The position numbers were made by a program, and so were the translations under genes. Below, one piece after another: positions 8,399 through 16,841 of a stretch of DNA of 64,000 nucleotides; within the stretch, counting starts at the first letter, position 1; each line of letters begins with the position of its first letter. The notes below the pieces were generated by a model. It was not told where the DNA came from and made no database searches. It saw nothing but the letters and a program-made list of their open reading frames with translations. The stretch comes from Methylomonas methanica MC09 (GTDB taxonomy: Bacteria > Pseudomonadota > Gammaproteobacteria > Methylococcales > Methylomonadaceae), in NCBI RefSeq assembly GCF_000214665.1, contig NC_015572.1, positions 868,001 through 932,000 of the forward strand. The letters are read 5' to 3'.

Positions 8399-9856
8399 CT
8401 ATGTCCGCCAGAATGTAGGGGTCAATATGACGATAAGCGTAAACACCTCCAGACGTCCGAGCAACATCGCCAGCGAGCAGATCCAGGTTTGAAAATCTGT
8501 CAGGCTGGCGTAATTCGTTGCCGGACCGACTTGCTGTAACCCCGGGCCCGCGTTATTGATACAGGCGATTATCGCGCTGAATGCCGAAATCGGATCGAGA
8601 CCTGAAAAAATCAGTATAAAGGTCAGGCTTAAAACCGAAATGAAATAAAAAAATACAAAGGCCAACACTGAGAAGATGATTTTATTGGCAATAGTCATTT
8701 CGCCGATACGAATGGGGTTGATTGCCCTTGGGTGTATCATGCGGAATATTTCTCTGCCTGCTTGCTTGGTGAGCAGCAAGGCGCGAAACATCTTGATACC
8801 GCCGCCGGTAGACCCGGTACAGGCAGTGATACAGCTCAAAAACAACATCCATAACGGCACAAACATTGGCCATTGCCCGTAATCGACGCTGGCAAAACCG
8901 CAATCGGTAGCCAATGACACCAGATTGAAGGTAACGTGTCGTAAGTTGACGAAGAAATCCGGGTAAATATCAAAATACTCTAAGTAACCTGTGCACAGTA
9001 AAATGCTGACCGCTACTAAACCCAGCATAGGCATGGTTTCCGGGTCTGTTAGATAAGGTGGAAGACGCCTTTCGGATAAGGCTGTGTAATGCGTGGTGAA
9101 GTTGATGGCCGAAATCAGCATAAAGACCGTTAACACCAGCTCGATGGCAACCGAGTCGAAGAAACCGATGCTGGCGTCATGTGTGGAAAACCCGCCTAAC
9201 GCCAGCGTGGCAAATGCATGGCACACCGCGTCAAACCAACTCATACCGGCCAGCTTCAGACACAAGGCGCATATCATTGTGATTCCAAGATACACCAGCC
9301 ATAGCAGGCGGGCGGTTTCGGTAATTCGGGGCGTGATCTTACCGTCTTTTACAGGACCGGCGATTTCGGCCTTGTACAATTGCATGCCGCCGATGCCCAA
9401 TAACGGCAATACGGCTACCGCCAGAACGATAATGCCCAATCCGCCTATCCAGTTAAGTTCATGCCGCCATAAATTTAACGAAGGCGCCAAGTGATCCAGG
9501 CCGACTAATACCGTGGCGCCCGTGGTTGTAAAACCGGACGTGGTTTCGAAAAACGCATCGGTAAACGATAAACCGGGGATGCCCCACTTCAACGGCAGCG
9601 TTGCGGCGGACGCCATTAGCACCCAGAAAAACGCAACCAACAAATAACCATCGCGATTCTTCAATTCGCCGCGAAAACGCTGGGTTGTCAGCGCAAGAGC
9701 GCCGCCAATGCCGATGTTAAGAGACATCCCGTCCATGAAATAAACCTCCATTCCATCCTGGTAGAGCCATGCCGTCACAATGGGCAAGCAGTACGTCAGG
9801 CCAAATACCATCAAAATCAGGCCGAGCACAAAGGCAAAGGTGCAGAATCGTTGCAT
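8399..9856 (-). CDS. trkH: TrkH-family potassium uptake protein
   Basis: 485 residues with about ten hydrophobic helices, the length of Trk/Ktr channel subunits. Selectivity-filter-like loops are visible, e.g. SGFTTTGATV near residue 110, GGFSTHDAS near 220 and GFASVDYG near 310, plus the TGSTGGGIKMFR segment near 390 typical of TrkH. It imports K+ across the inner membrane, normally with a cytosolic TrkA partner that is not encoded here. The start has no strong ribosome binding site. The membrane cytochrome gene lies 51 bases upstream. Confidence 0.92.
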   Translation of the reverse strand: MQRFCTFAFVLGLILMVFGLTYCLPIVTAWLYQDGMEVYFMDGMSLNIGIGGALALTTQRFRGELKNRDGYLLVAFFWVLMASAATLPLKWGIPGLSFTDAFFETTSGFTTTGATVLVGLDHLAPSLNLWRHELNWIGGLGIIVLAVAVLPLLGIGGMQLYKAEIAGPVKDGKITPRITETARLLWLVYLGITMICALCLKLAGMSWFDAVCHAFATLALGGFSTHDASIGFFDSVAIELVLTVFMLISAINFTTHYTALSERRLPPYLTDPETMPMLGLVAVSILLCTGYLEYFDIYPDFFVNLRHVTFNLVSLATDCGFASVDYGQWPMFVPLWMLFLSCITACTGSTGGGIKMFRALLLTKQAGREIFRMIHPRAINPIRIGEMTIANKIIFSVLAFVFFYFISVLSLTFILIFSGLDPISAFSAIIACINNAGPGLQQVGPATNYASLTDFQTWICSLAMLLGRLEVFTLIVILTPTFWRT

Positions 9857-9907
9857 TAGCTAACGGCTTAATTAATAGATGATAAAAGCGCCGACTATAA
9901 ATTAGGA

Positions 9908-10645
9908 TTACGTCGTTCGCCTAATTAACGCGTTGGGAAACCACATTTGGTAGATGCTCAATAGAATTTGCACGGTCATGGACAGTCCCATTAAGGCTCC
10001 GCTCAATACCACCACGTAAGCAAAGCCGGAAATCGATTTGGTGATAAACCACGATAAAACATCCAGCAACATGGCCGCAAAGGGTATTACCACGGCAACC
10101 CGTTTTACATAAACATTGATGTCGCATAACAAAAAAATCCGGCCTATGAAATACAGAATAAAGGCGATGCCGAACAGATGAATATGCGACACTCTGACTA
10201 AAATCGGTAAGGACGCTCCGCCAGCATGAGCCACGTTGGATACGCCGGCAAAGTTGGTTAAATCGGGTAAGGCAGGATTGATACTTGGATTATGGCAATG
10301 CGTGCAATCCCTGTTGAGTATCGGCGCCACATTGTTTTCATAACCCGTTTTTTCCGCCCCATCGTGTATCCATTTCAATATGACTTCCTTATCGCTTTTG
10401 TATTTTAAATTGGGCTCCATAATGCCGTTGATCGCCGATCCCAGACGGGTCTGAGTATTGGAGCCATGGTACATGATTACGATGTCCTCAATGGACAGGC
10501 CCGGCTTACCGTCACGGCCCTGATGGGTGTAATACATATTAATCAGGGCCATGAGGTAACCCAAACCGATGGTCAGCAGAAAGACCGTGTTAAGAATTTT
10601 TTCGCTGGTGGAAATATCGCTGAATCGGCTGTATCGTTTTGGCAT
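9908..10645 (-). CDS. Membrane-anchored mono-haem cytochrome c-like protein
   Basis: 245 residues. An N-terminal membrane helix (about 16-38), then a periplasmic segment with one covalent-haem motif CTHCH (residues 114-118), then about four more helices (145-235) containing membrane His residues. Unnamed proteins of this shape occur in methanotrophs; the electron partner is not known. GGTGAG precedes the ATG. Lies upstream of trkH, possibly in one transcript with trkH and zwf. The haem motif is seen; electron transfer function is inferred. Confidence 0.65.
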   Translation of the reverse strand: MPKRYSRFSDISTSEKILNTVFLLTIGLGYLMALINMYYTHQGRDGKPGLSIEDIVIMYHGSNTQTRLGSAINGIMEPNLKYKSDKEVILKWIHDGAEKTGYENNVAPILNRDCTHCHNPSINPALPDLTNFAGVSNVAHAGGASLPILVRVSHIHLFGIAFILYFIGRIFLLCDINVYVKRVAVVIPFAAMLLDVLSWFITKSISGFAYVVVLSGALMGLSMTVQILLSIYQMWFPNALIRRTT

Positions 10646-10863
10646 AAGTACTCACCATGCAATAGGCAAAAACCGACATCAAGCCTTCGACGCCGATTGG
10701 GGGCTTCCGTAAAGGGTCGAACAATTAAAACACTAAAAACTGAGCCGGGTATTGAAATAGCGCCTGTTGTTATCGTGGGCATTCGTAACGGTCCCGGCGT
10801 AATTTTATTTCCGCCATCAAACCTCGTCTACAGCGCAGCCTATTGAAAATAAGGTCTATATGG

Positions 10864-10887
10864 ATAAGTTTTATATTTAAAACTTAT
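10864..10887. terminator. AT-rich perfect inverted repeat overlapping a stop codon
   Basis: ATAAGTTTTA and TAAAACTTAT form a perfect 10-bp stem with a TATT loop. It overlaps the last codons of the minus-strand barrel gene. The stem is AT-rich, so termination strength is doubtful; it could also be an mRNA-end stabiliser. Confidence 0.35.
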
Positions 10888-11593
10888 AGCTGAGGTTGAA
10901 CTGCACGTTATGCGTGAACAAATTGTTGCCGGCTTTGTTATAGACATATTGACCCATGTACCCTAAGTCCATTCCCAGTTGTTTGGTGACTTGATAGCTG
11001 AATCCGCCCAAGGCGCGGTTTTCGCTGAAACCGTGGCGGCCGAAGCTGTTATTGTTGACATAGCCCAGCATTTCTTCGCCCGCATATACGCGCAAGTCGT
11101 CGTCGATAAACGCCAGCGGATAACTGACCTGAAATAATTGCCGCAAGCGGACCCCGACATCGCCGGTATCTTGTCTGATTCGCTGTTCCAGCCGGGTCCG
11201 GGCCGTGAAGTGTAAATCATTGAAGTTGGAGTTCCATAAAAAATCCTCGTAGGGCCGGCTTTCCTGATAAGCCGGTTTATCCAGTGGATGAATCCAGTCA
11301 TGCACGTAGCCGATCCAGAAACTGGCGTTTTTAGTGACGTCATAGCCTAATTGGGCAAACAGCAGGTTTTCTGTAAAACGGTTACCGCCTGGATTGTCGT
11401 CCCGGGTTCTGGCTTGATCCATGACCAGCCAGCGGACGCTCTTTAAATCCGGAGAGATTTTGTCCAGATGACCGGACAAGGTCAAGGAGCTCCAAGTACC
11501 GCCCATATCGTTGGTTACCGCGTGACTGATGGGCGCAAACCCCATGCCCAGCAAAGGCAAATATTTAAATCCGGTTAAAAGTTTGTTACGCAT
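10877..11593 (-). CDS. DUF2490-type outer-membrane protein
   Basis: 238 residues. A signal peptide (about 1-25) is followed by a small beta-barrel sequence typical of DUF2490: a WLVMDQARTRDD segment, RTRLEQRI near the middle, a YVNNNSFGRHGFSENR stretch, and a C-terminal aromatic strand ending in Phe. It should sit in the outer membrane; function is unknown for the family. It is alone on the minus strand, with 660 bases of non-coding DNA upstream and 230 bases to the cytochrome gene. Confidence 0.75.
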   Translation of the reverse strand: MRNKLLTGFKYLPLLGMGFAPISHAVTNDMGGTWSSLTLSGHLDKISPDLKSVRWLVMDQARTRDDNPGGNRFTENLLFAQLGYDVTKNASFWIGYVHDWIHPLDKPAYQESRPYEDFLWNSNFNDLHFTARTRLEQRIRQDTGDVGVRLRQLFQVSYPLAFIDDDLRVYAGEEMLGYVNNNSFGRHGFSENRALGGFSYQVTKQLGMDLGYMGQYVYNKAGNNLFTHNVQFNLSYKF

Positions 11594-12254
11594 CGATCAC
11601 CTCTAAAGAATTGTCGGCCGCAGATAACCTATTAGCCGGAAACTTGTTCCTTGTTATTGGGTTAAATCCTCGTCGTGCAAGGATATCTGCGGAATAGTCA
11701 GTAAAAAGCAGTCGTTAGTAGTGAATGTTTACTGGACCATCCCTAACCCAGACTAACGACTGACTCAACTCTTGCAAAGCCAAAAATGTGCCAAGTCCTC
11801 TTGGCTCGGCCTATCGCGGTCTTGAGCGCTAGACCTCAGTCCGGACGGTGTTTATGAACCGGTAATAATGGGTGGTTTTAACCGGCAGGCGGCTTTTGGT
11901 ACGGCTGTTTTCCGGTTAGTGAAATGGTGTAAGAGATTCGGGGGCTTCGATTCGAAGGGTTTACGGGCGATTGCGGAAACCAGCGTAGCCTTAGTCGCTT
12001 CGGAGTCGGGCGGACTAAGGCTGTCAACTCAAAAGGGTATATAACTGCTTTCAGTCGGCTTAAATGCACCGCCTCAAAGGTTGAGTTCAGCCATGAATCG
12101 TCGAGGCGCTATCCAAAAAATGGCCTAATTGAGCCATTGCCGCCAGCCAAACGCATGGCATAATTTCTGCGTACTTGTTAAGTAACAGCGAACGATGATC
12201 AATCGCTACCGTCAAAACAAGTCACGGTGATTTTTTTAACCTGATGAGGAATTT
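11594..12254. other. Gene-free stretch with several inverted repeats
   Basis: No convincing gene; the open frames are short and Pro/Arg-rich. It holds two perfect 10-bp inverted repeats, CAGTCGTTAG (11709-11718) with CTAACGACTG (11753-11762), and AGCCTTAGTC (11987-11996) with GACTAAGGCT (12013-12022), plus a short GCCAAG/CTTGGC hairpin at 11790-11805. None has a T-run. The 3' end must carry the promoter of the exported protein gene at 12255. A structured RNA is possible but unsupported. Confidence 0.4.
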
Positions 12255-12728
12255 ATGCGTCCATTTTTATTGTCAAGCTTTGCGGTAATTGCTTTTTCGT
12301 TCGCGTCTGCAGCACGCGCGGATACTCAGCCGGTCACTATTCCGGAAAAAGTCAGTCAGAATATTTTGAAACGGCATCCCTCCGCTTACGATCTGCAGGC
12401 CAGCCATGAAACCCATTTTGGCCAGCAGTTGCTGGAAGTCGGTTACAAGGACGAATCGGGGCAGACTAACCAGGAATTATTTACGTCTAGCGGCCATCTG
12501 TTGACCAACGAGCTGTTGATAGATGATTTTCATGAAATTTATCCGCAGGTTATCGCGGCTTTGAATCGGGAGTTTGCGCAACACCAGATAAAAAAGGCCG
12601 AGCTGATCGGCAATCCCAATGGCGTAGGGGAAGAGTATGAAATTTATCTGCATGCGGCGGGTACGGACTGGAAGGTGTCGGTTACCGGTGACGGAGAAAT
12701 AGTGGACAAACAACCGCTAACGCCTTAG
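12255..12728 (+). CDS. Small exported PepSY-like protein
   Basis: 157 residues. A signal peptide (about 1-22, ending ARA-D) and then two tandem PepSY/BLIP-like alpha-beta units (about 28-85 and 95-150). In the second, LIGNPNGVGEEYEIYL resembles the strand-loop-strand of the fold. Likely periplasmic. The ATG is preceded by GATGAGGAATTT, giving an acceptable ribosome binding site. A second protein of the same general type is encoded at 15006. PepSY-like domains often inhibit or sense partners, but no partner can be named. Confidence 0.65.
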   Translation: MRPFLLSSFAVIAFSFASAARADTQPVTIPEKVSQNILKRHPSAYDLQASHETHFGQQLLEVGYKDESGQTNQELFTSSGHLLTNELLIDDFHEIYPQVIAALNREFAQHQIKKAELIGNPNGVGEEYEIYLHAAGTDWKVSVTGDGEIVDKQPLTP

Positions 12729-12773
12729 CGCCAAGTTTATTGAATCGATTTCGCATTGTTTGGAGTTATAAGA

Positions 12774-13424
12774 ATGAATACCGAGGAAACACAACAACTT
12801 AGCCAATTTTTACAGCAATTGGTTGACGTTAAGCTGCATGAAAAAGACAGCGATGCGAATCGCTTGATTCAAGAGGCTGTTACCCATCAACCGGATGCGG
12901 CCTATTTGTTGGTGCAGCGCTGCCTGCTGCAAAACCAGGCTTTGCAATCGGCACAATCGCAAATTGCCGAGTTAAAAAGCCGGCTGCAGCAAACAAGCGC
13001 GGGCTCTGCAGCCGGCGGTTTTTTGCACAACGACCCTTGGTCTGCTCCGGCGAAATCCGCCGGGGGCGTTCCGGGCGCGGAAAACTATCGGATTCCCAAT
13101 CCTTCGGTATCGGATAGTGTCCGGCAGGCGGCGCCGACGGCCGGGGCGGGGTTAGGCTCGGGCTTTTTGGGCAATGTCGCCTCCACGGCTGCCGGTGTCG
13201 TAGCCGGTTCGTTTTTGTTTCAAGGTATCGAAAACCTGATGGGGCATCATCAGAGCGCATCGGGTTGGGGGCAGCAGGCTTTTGGCGGGCAGCAGCCGGA
13301 GCAGACCGTAATTAACAACTACTACGGCGATAGCGGCGAGCAGCCGGCCGATACCGGCGACGACTACTTGGCCGGCGATGACAGTGGCGACTATTTCGAC
13401 GACGGCGACTCCGATTGGGTTTGA
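12774..13424 (+). CDS. DUF2076-type coiled-coil / acidic-tail protein
   Basis: 216 residues. The N-terminal 75 residues are helical with a coiled coil (QNQALQSAQSQIAELKSRL region), matching DUF2076 family starts. A Gly/Ala-rich middle follows, with GSGFLGNVASTAAGVVAGSFLFQGI, a weakly hydrophobic segment, and then a strongly acidic tail (DDYLAGDDSGDYFDD). I start at the ATG at 12774 because TGGAG lies 8 bases before it. Members often occur near stress or envelope genes; function is not established. Confidence 0.7.
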   Translation: MNTEETQQLSQFLQQLVDVKLHEKDSDANRLIQEAVTHQPDAAYLLVQRCLLQNQALQSAQSQIAELKSRLQQTSAGSAAGGFLHNDPWSAPAKSAGGVPGAENYRIPNPSVSDSVRQAAPTAGAGLGSGFLGNVASTAAGVVAGSFLFQGIENLMGHHQSASGWGQQAFGGQQPEQTVINNYYGDSGEQPADTGDDYLAGDDSGDYFDDGDSDWV

Positions 13425-13578
13425 TCCTGTCCAGGCTTTTGGCGAATAGTATGCTACTGATGCTGGCTATTGATTAAATTCGCCTTGCTTACCTAATCGC
13501 CGGAACTGTCGATAACGCCCAGACAAAAGGGTTTGCGTATCGATGCCGTCGACGGACCGGCCCAAAGCGCCTATACCT

Positions 13579-13612
13579 CATTCCAACACAGCGAAGCCAC
13601 TGTGTTGGAATG
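13579..13612. repeat. Perfect 13-bp inverted repeat
   Basis: CATTCCAACACAG and CTGTGTTGGAATG are exact inverted copies separated by CGAAGCCA. It lies in the 293-base gap between the DUF2076-type gene and the TauE/SafE exporter gene. No T-run follows, so it is not a standard terminator. It could be a terminator acting with Rho, an operator, or an mRNA structure. Confidence 0.6.
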
Positions 13613-13717
13613 GCCCTGCGACCATCATTTCGTTCTAACCATCCTGAATTGACCGGGAAAATTTTGAACGTGTATCGGCTGTGGGACATCGATTAATCAT
13701 CTCGCCGAGAAAAAGTT

Positions 13718-14758
13718 ATGTTGCTGCTTACCTTGTTTATCGCTTCCTTCGTGGCCTTTTCCATCAGTGCGGTTTGCGGCGGCGGGGCTGGGCTGGTATT
13801 GATACCCATCCTGGGTTTTGTGCTGCCGGTTACTCAAGTGCCGACGGCCTTGACCATAGGCACAGCCAGCAGCGCGTTTTCCAGAATCTGGCTGTTTTAT
13901 GAAGCCATACGGTGGGATATTTTTAAATTGTTTCTGCCAACGGCGTTGCTGGGGGTTTTGATCGGTACCTGGGTGTTGAGTTATTTGGACCCTGTGTATC
14001 TTGAGTTATGCATGAGTGTGTTTTTGGTGTCCAATCTGACCCAGTTGATAGGCGGATCGAAATCAATTGCCGTTCAGCGCGCTTTTTCTCCCTGGCTGTT
14101 GCGGCTGATCGGATTCTTAGCCGGGTTTATTTCCGGGTTAACCGGGGCGGTGGGGGTGTTGTTTAACCGGTTTTATTTTCGCTTCGGTTTAAGCAATCAG
14201 GAAATTGTTGCCACCCGGGCCGCCAATGAAGCGCTGCTGCATTTGCTAAAATTGTATATTTACGCCTATTTGGGCTTTTTAACGATGCAATCGTTGCAAA
14301 TAGGTTTGGTGGTGGCTTTGGCGGCGCTACTGTCGTCCCGCTTGATGAAGGTGCTATTACCCAAACTTTCCAAGGCCTTATTTGTCCGCTTCGGCTACGG
14401 GGCGATGGTCGTTGCCGGGGTGTTAATGTTTAACAGTGCGCTGGTGCAGATCAAAGCGGCTCACCATCCTGATTTTAGAGTACAACAATTGGCTAAGGGC
14501 CTGGACGCTTCCTGGTCTTGGGATGCGTTGATCTATTCGTTGGAGTTTAAATACGCCGAAGGTTTGGAGTTTGAAAAAGTGGTGCCGTTTTCCGACTTGT
14601 CAGCCGATGAACAAGCCTTTGTGTATGCACAACAGGCACTTTACGCCAAGGTGATTATCGAAAAGGTATATACCCTGGGGACACAATCTTACGAAGCCTA
14701 TTTTTATGACGAGAAAAATAAGCTGATAAAAAAGGTCAAGTTCAAACCGATGCTATAA
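13718..14758 (+). CDS. TauE/SafE (TSUP) family anion exporter with C-terminal extension
   Basis: 346 residues. The first 250 form the usual eight-helix TSUP transporter with the two repeat signatures near GGGAGLVLIPILGF and GFISGLTGAVGVLFNRFYF. Family members move sulfite, organosulfonates or similar anions across the inner membrane. Unusually, about 95 soluble residues follow the last helix (FRVQQLAKGLDASW onward to a basic end), longer than typical 250-residue members. It stands alone on the plus strand. The substrate cannot be set from sequence. Confidence 0.8.
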   Translation: MLLLTLFIASFVAFSISAVCGGGAGLVLIPILGFVLPVTQVPTALTIGTASSAFSRIWLFYEAIRWDIFKLFLPTALLGVLIGTWVLSYLDPVYLELCMSVFLVSNLTQLIGGSKSIAVQRAFSPWLLRLIGFLAGFISGLTGAVGVLFNRFYFRFGLSNQEIVATRAANEALLHLLKLYIYAYLGFLTMQSLQIGLVVALAALLSSRLMKVLLPKLSKALFVRFGYGAMVVAGVLMFNSALVQIKAAHHPDFRVQQLAKGLDASWSWDALIYSLEFKYAEGLEFEKVVPFSDLSADEQAFVYAQQALYAKVIIEKVYTLGTQSYEAYFYDEKNKLIKKVKFKPML

Positions 14759-15005
14759 GCCGTGCGGACTGGTTGCCGATTAAAATTTTATGCGCTAACC
14801 AGGAATGCCGCCACGATTTCCCATGACCCTAAAATAGTTGGGCAGCTCGATTCGCCAGCGGTATTATTTCAAATGGGGGCGGTTGCATTGGCGGACCAAG
14901 CGATGCGCACGGTCAAAAAAATCACCCAAAAGGCCATTTAGGATACGATTGGCTGACGCCTTAGCTGATCGGGCGGAGATTATTTTAATTGTTACGGAGA
15001 AAATC

Positions 15006-15479
15006 ATGTTTAACAGAAAAGCCTTAATCACTACCTTGCTGGTTTGTTTGCTCGGCGCGAATGCCGAGGCCGCGGAAGTGACGGAAGTGTCGTTTGATGC
15101 GTTGCCAGAAGCGGTAAAAACCACCGCGCGGGGCATCATCGATAAGCAAAGCATCAGTAAAATTTCGCAAGTCAACGACAACAGCTTAATCCGCTTCGAA
15201 CTGGAAGCCGACAAAATCCAGAACGACAAATCGGTTGTCCGTCTGGACTTGGTTATCGCCGCCAACGGCAAGTTGATGAAACTGGCCAGGGAGGTGCCTT
15301 ATTACAGTTTGAGTTACCCGCAAATGCAATTGATAGAAAAGCGCTATCCCGGTATCAAAGTGACGGAAGCCGAGTCTGTGGATATTCATTTCTTCGACGT
15401 GGTAGGTGATATGGCCGGTAAACCGGTCAAATTTCGCCTGTATGAAGACGGCTTAATAGAAGATCAATCCGCTCCTTAG
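15006..15479 (+). CDS. Small exported PepSY-like protein
   Basis: 157 residues from the ATG at 15006, chosen because GGAG precedes it and it opens a clean signal peptide (about 1-21, ending EAAE). Two PepSY-like units follow: SFDALPEAVKTTARGII and SLSYPQMQLIEKRYPGIKV start their helices. Probably periplasmic. A small membrane protein gene begins 10 bases after its stop with its own AGGAG, so the two are likely one transcript. Role unknown. Confidence 0.65.
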   Translation: MFNRKALITTLLVCLLGANAEAAEVTEVSFDALPEAVKTTARGIIDKQSISKISQVNDNSLIRFELEADKIQNDKSVVRLDLVIAANGKLMKLAREVPYYSLSYPQMQLIEKRYPGIKVTEAESVDIHFFDVVGDMAGKPVKFRLYEDGLIEDQSAP

Positions 15480-15489
15480 GAGATATGCG

Positions 15490-15840
15490 ATGGCTGCGAA
15501 CAATAACACGCATTTGTTGTTGAAAATTCTGCTGTTAGGCGGCGTGCTGGCGGCACTGGTTTATCTGTTTCATCCCGATGTCGGGCAATTCAATCTGTTG
15601 ATCAACGGTCAGCCGGTGGCAGAGCCCTTGTTCCGGCTGGCTGCCATTCCGGCAGTGCTGCTGGTGATGCTGTTCGTCGGCATACTCAGTGTGTTGGCGA
15701 TGTTGGGTGTGGGGATGCTGATGTTCATGGGGGTATTGGGATTTGCCTTGCTGGGCGTGTTGGTTATTGCACCCTATTTCTGGCCGGTGCTGCTACTGTT
15801 TTTAGTGCTGATTTTGATCCTGTCTCCCAGCGGTCGCTGA
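15490..15840 (+). CDS. Small inner-membrane protein, unknown function
   Basis: 116 residues with three predicted membrane helices (about 10-28, 48-75 and 78-112) and almost no soluble part. It begins 10 bases after the exported PepSY-like protein, with AGGAG spanning the previous stop. No family recognised. The pairing suggests a membrane partner for that periplasmic protein (inference). Confidence 0.6.
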   Translation: MAANNNTHLLLKILLLGGVLAALVYLFHPDVGQFNLLINGQPVAEPLFRLAAIPAVLLVMLFVGILSVLAMLGVGMLMFMGVLGFALLGVLVIAPYFWPVLLLFLVLILILSPSGR

Positions 15841-15926
15841 TGGCACGGCCGATTAGTTAATTCATTACCAACGGCGCTTCGCACAGCACGTATAATTGCG
15901 GCAATGCAAACCTATCAAGCCGCCTC

Positions 15927-16841
15927 ATGAACACCACCCTGATCCAGATGACCGTATTGATGTTATGCGGAGCCGGGTGGCGTTTGTTTCCCTTGCGCGG
16001 TCTGTCGGCGGATCAAACCCGGTTGGCTTTGACCAGCGTGGTGTATTACTTCTTTTTGCCGGCCATGGTTCTAGAGGTGTTGTGGAAAGCCGATATCGGT
16101 TGGCAATCGCTGAAATACAGCGCGCTGGGTTGTACCACCATTGTATTGGGGATTATTTGCAGCGGGTCGGTCGCCAAGCTGTTTAAATTTAAAAATCCGC
16201 AGACCGGTGCCGTGATTTTGGCGGCAGCTTATCCTAATGTCACCTATCTGGGATTGCCGGTGCTCGAGCAAACCTTTGGTCCATGGGCGCGCTCCGTGGT
16301 GATTCAATTGGATCTGTTTGCGGCCGCACCGCTGGTGTTTACCACCGGTATTGCCCTGGCCCGATATTACGGGCGCGACGAAGATGAAAAACCCAAATCC
16401 TTATTGGGCTTTTTTAACGCCCCGCCGTTTTGGGCAGCAGCCTTGGCGGTGATTTTAAACCTGAATCATATCGAAGCGCCGGTTTGGCTGGCCGGTTTGC
16501 TGCAAAAGCTTTCGGCTGCCGTGGCGCCGCTGATGATATTTTCCTTAGGCTTGGCTTTAAGCTGGCATGCTGTTCGCTTACGAAACCTACCCTATGTTTT
16601 GCCGATTGTAGCGTTAAAGCTGATGCTATTGCCTTGGGCGGCCATGCATATCGCCGATGTCGTGCAATTGCAGGGGCAGTTTAAAGCCGCCGCGGTGATG
16701 GATTTGGCCATGCCCAGCATGGTGTTAGGCGTGGTGCTGTGCGACCGCTACGGCTTGGATAGTTCCTTGTACGCCACTGCGGTGACGATAACTACAGCCC
16801 TGAGTCTATTGAGCCTGCCTTTTTGGTTTAGTGTGTTATGA
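15927..16841 (+). CDS. AEC (auxin efflux carrier) family permease
   Basis: 304 residues and about ten helices, the usual AEC length. The family exports or exchanges small organic acids across the inner membrane; the substrate is unknown. Recognisable are AYPNVTYLGLPVLEQTFG near 95 and the C-terminal AAVMDLAMPSMVLGVVL. Its stop overlaps the cinA-like ATG by four bases, and cinA overlaps uup, so the three genes form one coupled operon. The upstream gap of 86 bases should hold the promoter. Confidence 0.85.
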   Translation: MNTTLIQMTVLMLCGAGWRLFPLRGLSADQTRLALTSVVYYFFLPAMVLEVLWKADIGWQSLKYSALGCTTIVLGIICSGSVAKLFKFKNPQTGAVILAAAYPNVTYLGLPVLEQTFGPWARSVVIQLDLFAAAPLVFTTGIALARYYGRDEDEKPKSLLGFFNAPPFWAAALAVILNLNHIEAPVWLAGLLQKLSAAVAPLMIFSLGLALSWHAVRLRNLPYVLPIVALKLMLLPWAAMHIADVVQLQGQFKAAAVMDLAMPSMVLGVVLCDRYGLDSSLYATAVTITTALSLLSLPFWFSVL

